Positions 10,263 to 20,200 of a stretch of 64,000 bases of DNA are shown one piece after another. Under the pieces are notes generated by a model. It was not told the origin of the DNA. It saw only the letters and a program-made list of their open reading frames with translations, and made no database searches. A program made the position numbers and the translations under genes. Location of the stretch: assembly GCA_963422445.2 (NCBI GenBank), contig OY729512.2, positions 6,138,001 to 6,202,000 on the forward strand, in the 5' to 3' direction. Each line of letters starts with the position of its first letter. Position 1 is the first letter of the stretch. The DNA is from G963422445 sp963422445 (GTDB taxonomy: Bacteria; Pseudomonadota; Alphaproteobacteria; Thalassobaculales; Thalassobaculaceae).

Positions 10263-10384
10263 GACTAAATAGTTTCGTTTCCGTTGCGGCGCGCACTCGC
10301 TGCCCATTCCGTGCAAAACGATAACTGCTCCGAAAAACGATAACATATCTTCCGTAAAATTGAAGATTCATACTTTTCTTGGGG

Positions 10385-10480
10385 GATTATAACTCATGGT
10401 TGACCAACGACATCATGTAGATGGTTTCAAAAAACGCTCGATGCACTACATGTAGAACACGTCAACCATTGGATATAATC
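10385..10480. repeat. 96-bp imperfect palindrome
   Basis: Two arms of about 35 bases face each other. The left (10385-10420) reads GATTATA, ATGGTTGAC and CATGTAG; the right (10446-10480) read on the other strand gives GATTATA, ATGGTTGAC and CATGTAG in the same order with the same spacing to within a base or two. The roughly 25-base centre includes a run of A. It lies between the fic start and the M20 remnant. It could be a MITE, paired IS ends, or an operator/attenuator; no flanking target duplication is evident. Confidence 0.6.
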
Positions 10481-10519
10481 ACCTTGCGGAAGGCATCGCA
10501 TCGTCGGGCGGCGCCGGTT

Positions 10520-10836
10520 GCCAGTTCAGCTAACGAGCGCGGCTATCCGGTGCTGGTCAACGCGAGCAGGGAGAGAAGGAGCTTGCCGTTTCGGCGGCGT
10601 CGGCACTGGTTGGCGCGGAGCGGGTCGAGGCCGACATGCAGCCCATCATGGGTGCCGAGGACTTCGCCTTCATGCTCAAGGAAAAGCCGGGCTGCTACAT
10701 CCTGATCGGCAATGGCGACGGCGAAGGCTCATGCCACGTCCACAATCCGAACTACGACTTCAATGACGCCGCCATCCCGTTCGGCGTCGGCTACTGGGTC
10801 ACGCTGGTCGAGCGCTTCTTGCCGGCAGCCCGATAG
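10520..10836 (+). pseudogene. M20 amidohydrolase (aminoacylase/hippurate hydrolase type), C-terminal remnant
   Basis: Only the last ~100 codons remain. 'ERGYPVLVN' in one frame is followed, after a shift near 10575, by 'KELAVSAA', 'VEADMQPIMGAEDFAFMLKE', 'GCYILIGNGD' and 'CHVHNPNYDFNDAAIPFG'. The last carries the metal-binding His and conserved tail of bacterial M20D amidohydrolases. The metal-binding N-terminal domain is absent. It ends convergent with the aldolase pseudogene and is probably host-type metabolic DNA caught in rearrangements. Confidence 0.8.
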
Positions 10837-10859
10837 AACGGCGTCAGCTCCGGTAGTCG

Positions 10860-11758
10860 GGACACTCGCCGTTCGAGCTTGCGCAGCAGGGCGGCTCACT
10901 CCGTGCTGCCGTCCGTAGTGGTAGTTGGCAGACTCGCCGCACTGATCCTCGATCATCGCGACGCGCTGGGGGTCCATCTCGCTCATGCGCTCGCCGGCGC
11001 CGGCTGCGGCCGCAGCGGCCTTGACCTGCACCGAGCAGGCCCTGGCGCAGGTAGAACGCCCCGGAAGAAGGCCTCCGCCGCCGAGCGGGCCGATGTGCGT
11101 AGTAGCCGTGATGGTGCGAGACGATGATGTCGTGACCGGCGATCGCCTTGTGGAACGAGGCGGCGTACTCGTCATCCTCGGCGAAGTCGTAGTCGAGGTA
11201 TGTGATGTGCTCTCGGAGGTAGATGTACGCCTGGCTTAGCGGCCGGAGTCCGCCTTCGGTTGCCGACACCGCCATCACGTCCTCGCAGTGCCCGTGGATG
11301 AAGAAGTTGTAGTCTGGGCGGGCGCCGAAGATCCACTTGCCGAGATTCACCCCGCCGTCGCTCACCCAACGCTCGGTTGCGTGCTCGACGAAGCTCTCGC
11401 GTCCGCTGCCGGCCCAGATCCCGGGTCCGTCGATGACCGCGCCGTCCAGGCTCACCTTGACCAGGTTCGAGGCGCGGACCTCTTCGAACAGCAGCCCGTA
11501 GGGATGGATGAGAAAGCGTTCGGGCTCGCCGTGGACGCGCGCGCCGATCTCCTGGTTCGCGATGTCGGTCATGCCGTAGTGGTGGATGACCCGGTACAAG
11601 GCCGCGAGTTCGACGCGGGTTGTCCACTCCTGCTCCGGGCAGCGTGAGGCAGCCTCGGCGATGGATAGAGGGGACAACGCGGGAGCCCTCCGAAGCGGTG
11701 GAATTGCCCAAGGATAAGACTGGCGTTCGGGCGTTGAGTTGTCAAAGTAATCCAACAT
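10860..11758 (-). pseudogene. Class II aldolase/adducin family protein, frameshifted
   Basis: Begins 'MLDYFDNSTPERQSYPW' at 11758, only 4 bp inside the left end of the 11.76-kb IS, so its own promoter and ribosome site are cut away. The domain is recognisable: 'LAALYRVIHHYGMTDIANQE', 'HPYGLLFEEVRASNLVKV', metal-ligand 'FFIHGHCEDVMAV' and 'IIVSHHHGYYA'. After 'GAFYLRQ' one extra G shifts the frame. The true tail, 'ACSVQVKAAAAA' then 'ERMSEMDPQRVAMIEDQCGE', lies in the next frame and runs to about 10860. A divergent intact homologue sits at 62357-63142. Confidence 0.8.
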
Positions 11759-11762
11759 CCGG

Positions 11763-13485
11763 TAGTGTCTCAGTTTGATACATAGCGCATCCTGCTTATC
11801 CATGAAGCTCAGCAAGGCTGCCGAGACGCAGCGTACGAGCCATCGCGGTTTCCAGCCTCTTTGCCATATCCGAGCCCGCACCGTGCAACTCTCGCCTGCA
11901 TCGTTGTGACCTCGTCGGACTGAAACACGAGCAGGAACAAGGCATCGGTGAGCGGACCTTCATGGATAAGCAGCAGCAATTCTCCTTTTGGAGTTATCAG
12001 GGGTTTTCAAAGGCTTGGAGATGTGATTCAAGCTGTTATATGAAGCGTCTTGAACGATACATGGATGTGGTGGGGAAGCGGTGCGCGGCGTTGCCCGACA
12101 AGCGCTCGGGACGCAACACGCGCTATGCCATGAGAGACATCGGGCTTGCGGCGTTTTCGGTGTTTTTCATGCAGAGCCCGTCGTTTCTGGCGCATCAGCG
12201 CCTGCTGTCGGCGCAGCGCGGCGCTTCGAACGCCGGGACGCTGTTCGGCATGGAGCGGATTGCGTGCGACAGCCATATCCGGCGGATGCTGGATGGGGCG
12301 CCGACGGATCATTTCGACGCGGTGTTTTCGGCGCTTGTCGATGACCTGGATGGTGCCGGCGCCTTGTCGGGTCTGCGCTGCCTGGACGATCGGGTGTTGA
12401 TCGCGCTGGACGGCTCGGAGCCTTTCCGTTCCGGCACGATCCACTGCGCGCACTGCTCGACGCGCCGGCGGGGCGAGGAGGTGGAGTATTTCCACAGCTT
12501 TGTCGACGCCGCTCTGGTGGCGCCGGGGCAGCGCCGCGCCTTGCCTCTGGCGCCGGAGTTCGTGCGCCCGCAAGACGGCTCGGCGAAGCAGGACTGCGAG
12601 AGCCGCGCGGCGCAGCGCTGGCTGGCCCGACTGGGGCCTTGTGTGGCCGGGCTGAGACCGGTCTATCTGGGCGACGATCTCTATTCCCGCCAGCCGATCT
12701 GCGAGGCGGTGCGCGCTGCGGGCGGGAGCGTCATCTTCGTGTGCAAGCCGTCCAGCCACAAGACGTTGAGCGAATACACCCATGGCGTCGTGCTGGACAA
12801 GGTGTGCCAGACCGTGGGCAGGGGCGCGGCCAGGCGCCGCCATCGCTATCGCTGGATGAATGGCGTGCCGCTGCGCGACGGCGCCGACGCGCTCGTCGTC
12901 AACTGGCTGGAGGTCGAGATCGCCAAGCCCGACGGCAAGGTGACCTACCGCAACAGCTTCGTCACCGACCTTGCCGTCACGCAAGATACCGCCGCCGCCA
13001 TCGCCGCCTGCGGGCGTGCCCGCTGGAAGATCGAGAACGAGACCTTCAACGTCCTGAAGACCAACGGCTACAACCTCGAACACAATTTCGGGCATGGCAG
13101 CCAGACCCTGGCCAGCATCCTGGTCGTGCTCAATCTGCTGGCCTTCGCCCTGCACACGGCCTGCGACCTGATCGAAGCGTCCTGGCGGCGGGCGCGGCAC
13201 GCACTCGGAACCCGAAGGCGCCTGTTCGAGCACATCCGCGCGATCACCGCCTACCATGTCTTCGCGTCATGGGCGGTCCTCATGAGAACCGTCATCACGG
13301 GCATCCCGCCTCCCGCAAACGCTTGATCCCCGGCCCCCGCGCCAAGCCCATCACTCCAACCGCAAAACCGCCAAAAAAACCAACACGAAAGGCCGCAATG
13401 CAACAAGAAACGCCATAAGGAGAACTGCTGGATAAGCAGGTAGCGCATTGTTGTTATTGGGGGGAAAATTCAAACTGAGACACTA
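11763..13485. mobile_element. 1.72-kb insertion sequence with perfect 16-bp inverted repeats (ISNCY/ISDol1-like)
   Basis: The ends TAGTGTCTCAGTTTGA (11763-11778) and its exact complement (13470-13485) match over 16 of 16 bases. A subterminal CCTGCTTATCC motif is also repeated in inverted orientation. The flanks differ (CCGG left, TCGC right), so no target duplication is seen. The element separates an aldolase gene from an IS66 fragment that have nothing in common, so recombination between elements may have joined them. Perfect ends and an intact transposase suggest it is young. Confidence 0.85.
11962..13326 (+). CDS. DDE transposase (ISNCY/IS4-like)
   Basis: Intact transposase of 454 residues; a second ATG at 12040 ('MKRLERYMDVVG') gives the more usual N-terminus and may be the true start. 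Features: 'DDRVLIALDGSEPF' (first acidic residue), 'LRPVYLGDDLYSRQP' (second) and 'RARWKIENETFNVLK' with 'YNLEHNFGHG' (YxxxK/E region with the catalytic Glu). This arrangement resembles the ISDol1 group of ISNCY; assignment is from memory of the motif, not a search. Probably active, since the frame and both ends are intact. Confidence 0.82.
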   Translation: MDKQQQFSFWSYQGFSKAWRCDSSCYMKRLERYMDVVGKRCAALPDKRSGRNTRYAMRDIGLAAFSVFFMQSPSFLAHQRLLSAQRGASNAGTLFGMERIACDSHIRRMLDGAPTDHFDAVFSALVDDLDGAGALSGLRCLDDRVLIALDGSEPFRSGTIHCAHCSTRRRGEEVEYFHSFVDAALVAPGQRRALPLAPEFVRPQDGSAKQDCESRAAQRWLARLGPCVAGLRPVYLGDDLYSRQPICEAVRAAGGSVIFVCKPSSHKTLSEYTHGVVLDKVCQTVGRGAARRRHRYRWMNGVPLRDGADALVVNWLEVEIAKPDGKVTYRNSFVTDLAVTQDTAAAIAACGRARWKIENETFNVLKTNGYNLEHNFGHGSQTLASILVVLNLLAFALHTACDLIEASWRRARHALGTRRRLFEHIRAITAYHVFASWAVLMRTVITGIPPPANA

Positions 13486-14219
13486 TCGCCTCTGCGTGCC
13501 TGGCCGCTCGCCGGGGTCTGTGATCGAGGCGCTCTGCTGGAGCCATGGCCGACGCAAGTTCTACGAGCTCGCCGACATCGCGGCGAACAAGAGGCGCGGC
13601 AAGCGCGCGCCGCCGATCTCGCCACTGGCGCTGGAAGTGGTGAAGCGGATCGACGCGCTCCTCGACATCGAGCGCACGCTCAACGGCGAGAGTGCCGAGC
13701 GTCGCCTCGCAGTGCGTCGGGAGCAGAGCGCGCCGCTCGTCGCAGAACTCGAGGACTGGATGCGCACGGAAAGTGCCGGGCTCTCGCGCCATGCCGCCGT
13801 GGCCAAGGCCATGGACTACATGCTGAAGCACTGGGACGGCTTCGCCCGCTTCCTCGACGACGGCCGCATCTGCCTGACCAACAACGCCGCAGAGAGGGCA
13901 CTGCGCGGCATCGCGCCCGGACGCAAGTCCGGGCTGTTCTGTGGCTCCGATCGCGGCGGCGAGCGGGCGGCGGTGATGTACACCCTCATCGGCACCGCCA
14001 AGCTCAACGGCGTCGATCCCCAGGCCTGGCTCGCCGATGTCCTCGATCGCATCGCCGAGCACCCGCAGACCCGGCTGCACGAACTCCTCCCCTGGCACTG
14101 GAAGGCAGAAGGGCAGCAGACCCTCGCCGCGTAGCTGGCTCTCTCCACTCGAGACAGACTGGGCGTCCAGCGCCGGCAAAATCATGCCCAATAGAGCGCG
14201 GCCTTCACCGGATGCTTAC
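13486..14219 (+). pseudogene. IS66-family transposase TnpC, C-terminal fragment plus right end
   Basis: From about 13505 the frame reads 'SVIEALCWSHGRRKFYELADI', then 'GRICLTNNAAERALRGIAPGRK' (in two pieces) and 'YTLIGTAKLNGVDPQAWLADV', ending at 14134. This is the IS66 TnpC C-terminus with the conserved 'NNAAERALR' catalytic Glu region. The terminus ends in GCTTAC at 14219, the complement of the GTAAGC start typical of IS66 ends. Its left part was removed at the 13485 junction with the neighbouring IS. Confidence 0.85.
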
Positions 14220-15133
14220 GTCTCAAGGATACGCGCAGCGACGGTCTTTTCGAACTCGCCGCGCTTGCTCTCGGCCTGCTTGCGCTGAAAGGCGTCGGGG
14301 TTGAGCTGCTCGTGTTCGTCGGCGATGGATGACCATGCCATCCAGAAGCGAACCGCTTGGCGCAACTCCGGCAGGCGCTGCTGGTCCGGTGCGAGGAATG
14401 CAAGCGCATTGCGGTAGATGCGCTGCGCGCTGCCGCGCGTATTCAGGATGCTCTCGGCCGCCTCAACGGCGCGAACACCGTCGTTTCTGGCGTAGGGATA
14501 CTCTGGACCGAGAATAACGAGCCGGGCCTCCATCTCGTCGCTGACTTCTCCTGAACCGTCGGGCACGATATGCACACTGGGGAAGTCGCCGCGCGCCCTG
14601 TCCTTGCGCAGCCATTCCACAAGCTTGGCGTCAACGTCGTGCGGATCGTATTGCGCAGCGCGGTCGTCGGCGATCCGCGCGACGCTCGGCTGTGTCGAGA
14701 ACCAGTACCGGCTGCCGTCCTGATAGAGATAGGTCGCGCGGTCGGCGAAACGACGCAGCGCATCGCCGACCGTGGCCTCGGCTTCACCCGGCTGGGCGCA
14801 GCCGAGGCGAATGCGCCGGTCGTCAATACCGGGGTTCTTCGTCTGCAACGTGGGGGCGGAGCCCATGTAAACCGTGCGCGCAACGCGCCTCGTTGCGGAG
14901 TATCGGCCAAGGGTCGGCACGTCCTGATCGATGCTCAACGGCACAGACGTAATTCCGTCCACGTCCTTGGCGATCACGGCACTCCAGCCGGGATCGAGGT
15001 AACGGACCAGTTCGGCCTGAACCGCGCTGTGATCGATAGGGATCGAAGCCGGAAGGATTAGCAAGCCGCCGTCGTTTCGCTCCCAAAGCGCATGAATGAC
15101 GGACGCCATCAGGCGCAGCACACCGCGTGTCAA
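14220..15133 (-). pseudogene. Second DUF499-type ATPase, internal/C-terminal fragment
   Basis: About 300 codons with no frameshift, but without its N-terminal P-loop domain (cut off by the IS21 scrap at 15136) and without its end (cut off by the IS66 end at 14219). The segment 'EARLVILGPEYPYAR', 'RIYRNALAFLAPDQQRLPEL' and 'AVRFWMAWSSI' corresponds to 'DFHFAVLGPG', 'RRNAVVLAAPSRDGLDAAR' and 'CIREYLGWKEV' of the intact DUF499 protein at 17210-20536. The two are only distantly alike, so this is a relic of a different DUF499 system and not a recent duplicate. Confidence 0.7.
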
Positions 15134-15135
15134 TC

Positions 15136-15342
15136 GGCTTTCAAAATTGACCCCTTATCGGCGTCCAGGGCTTCCCGGTGTGCGTTCGGCGGCCCCGTGA
15201 CAAGAGCGCCGTGGAGCAAGCGGTGCTCCACGTCGAACGCCGGGTTCTGGCGCCGCTGCGCAAGCATGTCTTCCACGACCTGGCGTCGCTGAACCGAGCG
15301 ATCGCCGCCCGGGTCCGGAAGCTGAATGCCAAGCCCTACGCC
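15136..15342 (+). pseudogene. IS21-family IstA fragment with IS end
   Basis: The frame 'RPRDKSAVEQAVLHVERRV' followed by 'LRKHVFHDLASLNRAI' and 'ARVRKLNAKPY' is the C-terminal region of an IS21 IstA transposase. The preceding bases include 'TCAAAATTGACC', a repeat typical of IS21 ends, so an IS end and an internal piece are now side by side. The reading stops matching where the IS1380 sequence begins. Confidence 0.7.
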
Positions 15343-16830
15343 GACGGCACCGGCGAGACCCGGAACAGCCGCTTCGAGAACGTCGATCTGCCCAACATGC
15401 GGCCCCTGCGGACCGGCGCTGGCAGCGACGGCCCGGCTGGCGGCCCCGGAGGTACTTCTTCAGCGCTTCCGCCAGGATCCGGCGCCAGCGATCCTCGGCG
15501 CTCAACTGCTCCGCACTTCTCACCAGGGTCTGGAAGAAGCTGGTGATCCGCCGCAATGCCGCGACCACCGCACTCCGCCGCCCGTGGCTCGACGTCACCG
15601 TCAGCCGCGTTTGACCGGCGTGATGGGTCTGACGTGCAACCCCGTGCAGCAGGAGCGGCCGGCCGGTGATCGCCTCGCGGTGGTGATCGGGATTCGCCAG
15701 CCGCACGAACAGGCTCCACCAGTTGTAGATGAGCGCGATCAGCCGCGCCATGTGCTGGCAGCGTTTCAGGTCCCGCGTGGTGAAGCCGCCCCAGCCCCAC
15801 TGGTTCTTCAGCTCGTCGAAGCCGTTCTCCGCGTCAGCCCGGTCCCGGTAGAGCTGGGCGAGCGAACGGACCTCAAAATCGAGCGACGTCGCCAGAACCG
15901 CGAACTCCCAAACGCCCGTGCCCGGCTGCGCGTCGGCCCGGAACAGATCGCCCTGGCCGTCAGCGCCACCGTCCCGGGAAGCCGCCGGCGCAGCACCACG
16001 ACGCGGCGCGTCCGGCTCCAGCTATGCAAGCGAAGCTCGGCCTCGATCCCCGACCAGCCCTGTCCCGCGTCCTCCCACTCATCGCGCGTCATCAGGCGCT
16101 CGGCAAGCCGGCGCGCTCCCTTCATCAGGCGCAGCTTGAACAGATAGTCGAGACCCGCCCCCTCGCACGACGCCATGTTGCCCTCACTCCCCCAATCCTT
16201 GCCGCCCCTGACAAGGCGCGGCCAGTGCTCCCGCCCGAGGCGGTCAAGCAGGGCCCACAGCGAGGGCGCCGCGCTCTTCGAGCGATGACGGTTGCCCGGC
16301 CCAACATCAACGTCCAGCACAAGGCGTGTGCCCGCCATCAGGAACGCATGGTAGGCGTGCGAGGGACGGCCCCCGGCTTCTTCTCGGGTTGTAGCTCACA
16401 ACCGCCCCTCCTGGTGGCCGTAGAGAGGCTTGATCGTGGTGTCGCAGTCGAGAACCCACGGCTCGCTCAGAAGCGGCCGCACCGTGTCGTCGAGATGGCC
16501 GCGCAGCGCCGTGATGTGAGCGTAGCGCCATTGCCCCGCGAGAGCCGACAAAAGCACCGTTCCCAGGACGTCCCGCTTTGACGGCGCGTTCGGGCTCGTG
16601 TAGTGCAGCGGGCAGTCCGCCACCAGCGCGTCGAAGCGGCCGCTGACTTTCAGGTATTCGGCGAAGAACGCTAGGTGGCCCAGCGGCATCGCCGCCGCAT
16701 CCGGATCCCATTCGACGTAGACCGTCCCGCCGAAGGTGTCCACCTTCACGGCCTCTCGGGCGACCTCCCGCACAGCGCTGGGGCGATCACCCGCAGGGTG
16801 AGCCTCTCGAGCCTCTCTCGATTCGCTCAT
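15343..16830 (-). pseudogene. IS1380-family transposase, multiply frameshifted
   Basis: N-terminus at 16830 ('MSESREAREAHPAGDR') with 'FGGTVYVEWDPDAA', 'HLAFFAEYLKVSGRF' and 'WVLDCDTTIKPLYGHQEG' (first Asp). Shifts near 16400 and 16320 lead to 'AVVSYNP' and 'RLVLDVDVGPGN'. Another near 15950 separates 'VVVLRRRLPGTVALTA' from the C-terminal 'DAENGFDELKNQWGWGGF' frame, followed by 'HMARLIALIYNWWSLFVRLANP'. At least three single-base breaks. The likely left IS end, with 'AAATCCGGCAGTTGGGTG', lies at about 16865-16885 on the minus strand. Confidence 0.8.
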
Positions 16831-17209
16831 CCCCCCAGTCTACAAGGGTCTCCCGCCATCAGCCCTTCACCCAACTGCCGGATTTAGGACCAGACGAATG
16901 ACCTGCCCAGTTGCGGAAGTCGGGCTAACGGTGGCGAAAAATCGCGCGCCGATAACGGCCTGCGCGGGATTCTTCTGGACTCGCGGCATGGTTGACTGCC
17001 CGCAGCGCCTCTCGGCCCCGCGCCAGATGCCCACCCATCTATACCCACATCACAAGGAGAGCGCTGACCGTCACCACCGACTGTCCCGGATTCCAGAGGA
17101 CAATAGCAGCGGGCGCCTTCCTTCCGGGAAATGTTGGAGACTGCAATATGTCGGTATTGGATGTTCGCGGTTTGGCGGCACAATCGCGCCGGCCATACGT
17201 GGTGTGACG
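16831..17209. other. Intergenic stretch between IS1380 remnant and DUF499 gene
   Basis: About 380 bp. The first 60 bp appear to be the outer end of the IS1380-type element. No recognisable gene, RNA or repeat was found in the rest. This is where genes normally downstream of a BREX-like core would be expected; if they existed, they have been replaced by IS debris. Confidence 0.5.
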
Positions 17210-20200
17210 CTATTCCCTCAACCGCAGGTCGGGACTTATCCCTTCCAGAATCTCGTTGACGGACGTCACCGACTCTGGGGGGATATCGTCACCGTCTCCC
17301 AACGTGATGCGGACATTGAACCGCAACGGGACGCCCGCTGCGGCCATAATGGCGTTCGGCAGCGCGTCGACCAAATCCTGCAGTTCGTTAGGTTCCAAGT
17401 CGGCGGAACTCGTACGTGCGTCTTTCGGGGTCAGCGCGGAATTGCCTTTACCGTCTGCAAAGCCCGGCGTCGTCGCGTGAGGTTCATTCAGCGTTACTGC
17501 TGCCGCGCCCGAGGCGTCGCACGGCCACGGACCGCTGTCGGGCGCCAGCGCGAGCCAGCGCGCGCCGAGCGCATCGCCGATCGCCCGGCGCATGATCGGC
17601 CACGGGACTGGCGCTCCGACTTGCACGGAGAGCGCGGCTGAGAGTGCCAAAGCGCTGGTCCGCCCGTCCTTCCAGGCTCCCGACACCGCGTCCCTCGTCA
17701 ACCGATCAACCGATAACGGTTGCAGCGGAGCACGGAGCTCGGCGGTATCCGTCAGCACACCGGGCGGCGCAGGTTCGCCCTGGAAGCTGGCGGGGCCGTT
17801 GACGAGCCAGAGGACGCCTTTGCGAACGGCGTCGGAGACGGCCGCTTCGACCGCAGAGCGCGGGCAGGCCGGGATGGCGACCGGCTCTTCGTAGCCATCA
17901 CGCTGCACCGTCACGGTTCGCCCTCCGGCGAAATATGCGACAAATCCAGCCACCGCGACGGACGCGCCGGTCCACAGTTCCGGCAAGACGCCAGGTACCA
18001 GCGCATTCGGGTCGATTTCCGACAGAACCGCCTGTTCGGGCAGGAACAGCTCAAGGGCCGGCTCTCCCCTGGCCGCATCGTCGATCGGCGTTCGCCACCA
18101 TGTCTTGACGGACCTGTCGGGTCGAACGAGGGACGCGACGAAGATACCGTCGCGAACGCCCCGGTCGATGGTGTCGAGGATCTGCTTGCGCCGCAGCATC
18201 TTCGGCAGCTTGGGGTTCTCCGCGAACGCGCCCGCCAGGTCCTTCACGCGGCGCACCGGCTCGCCCGCGCGCCAGAGATCGTAGGGGCCGCCCGGCAGCA
18301 TCGCCTCGGCGCTGATCGTGGTCTCCTGGATGCGCGCGCGCCGGTCCGCCTTGACGGTCGGGAACAAGGGCTCGGCGCCGATGGTTGCCTTGAACGCCTG
18401 GATATCGTTGCGCTCGTTGACGGTGACGACGATCGCCCAGGCCTGGCGGATCGCATCCGGGATGCGCTTGCGCGCCTGCTCCGTCCAGTCGGCCAGCACC
18501 CCTTCGCGAACCGGATCCTGCATCCGGTCCCCGAGCTGGCCGCGCACTTCCTTCCAACCCAAATACTCGCGGATGCACGCGCGCGCGGCGTCCAGGCCGT
18601 CGCGGGACGGGGCCGCCAGCACGACGGCGTTGCGGCGCGTGCGGGGGCGGTCCGGCCCGGTCGTCTCGTCGATGAAGCGCCGCGCTGCCGCGCTCGGCTT
18701 GCCAGAGTCGGAAACGGCTCCCGGCCCCAGGACGGCGAAATGGAAGTCGCCGTCGTCCTCGATGTCGCGCGGCCGCTCCGGCAGCGTGTGCACGCGGGCG
18801 CCCGCCGCCGCCGCGCCTTGTGTGAGGCTCTTCGTCCGCCGGACCTCGGCGAGGAGCGTCTGCTCGACAATCTCCGCCGCGACCCGGTTGGCGCAGGCGT
18901 CATGGTGCATCTGCTTGAGGTTGGGCCGGTTGCCGAGGCGCCACGCCCTGGGCAGCGCGGCAGGGCCGCCGTCCGTCTTCGATGCGCCCGCAAACTCTGT
19001 CTCGTCGAGGAACCAGGAAAGCTCTGTCCAGCGTCGCAGGCCCTTCTCGAGCTCGATACGGTCGGGGCGGGTCGCGCCGACGAGCGCCATCAGCTCCGGC
19101 GTGTGCGCCTTCTGGCCGATCGGCTGCGAGCCGAGGAACGCCGCGCACACTGCCTGCTCCATCTCGCGGAACTTCAGGGCAGGCTGCTCGTCCTGGATCG
19201 TCCGCGCCTTGGCAAGCTCGCCTTCGAGCACGGCGCTCCACTCATTGCCGGCGCCGTCCGTCGCCTCCCGGGTGGCGGTGCCGGCGAGCTCGCGCGCCGC
19301 CTCGGCGAGGGCGCCTTCGCCGGGTGCCGGCAGGAACACGCCTGCGCCGACCAGAGGCGCCGTGTCCCACGCCTCGGCATCGCGCAGCGCGATGGCGAAG
19401 GTCCTCAAGATGCCGCGCGTGCGCTGGAACCCGTCGAGCTGCGTCCACTTCGTGTAGAAAAGTTCGGTCAGGTCGGGGTGGAAGGGGTAGCCGTCGAGGA
19501 AGCGTTGTTCCGCGCCCGCCCTGTCCTTGCGCACGGTCTCGTCGACCCCGGCGATATTGGCCACCGCCGCGGTGACGTGCGGGCGGAAGGAGTCCGGATC
19601 GGCGATCGATTCGGAAGCGAAGAAGCGTCGGCGCAGCACCTCGGCCACGTCCTGCTTCTGCACCGGCTGCACGCCCTCTTCCCTCTGCCGGTTGAAGATG
19701 TCGAAGATCTGTTGCGTCAGCGCCTTGCCGAACGCATCGCTCTTCGCGGGATCGGACGCGAGAAGCGAGGCGACCAGGGCGCAGCGATCGGTTCTGACCA
19801 CCGCCTGGCAGAGATACTGGAAGAAGTCGATCATCCGGGTGCGCCAGATCTCCGCCATCGCCGCCTTCTCGCGGGCGTACATCAGCACCTCGTCGATCAG
19901 CACCAGGGTTGCGAGCCCGTGCGCCTGCGGCAGCGACAGGATTTCGGCGAGCAGCGGCTCGGCCGGCGGCGTCTCTCGTTCCTCGTTCGCGCCGTCGGCG
20001 TGGAGCGTGCGCAATCCCCCCTCTCCTGCGATCTGGAAGGCGAGCACGCTCCAGGGATGCTTGAGCCAGCGAAGCTCGCCCGCCGGCCCGCGCACCTCCA
20101 TGCCCTTCTCGACATCGAGCTTGTCGAAGCAGAGCGCCGCGATCCGTGCCGCCGGCAGGGGTGCGCCGATATGGGACCGGAACTGATCGACCGCGGGCAG

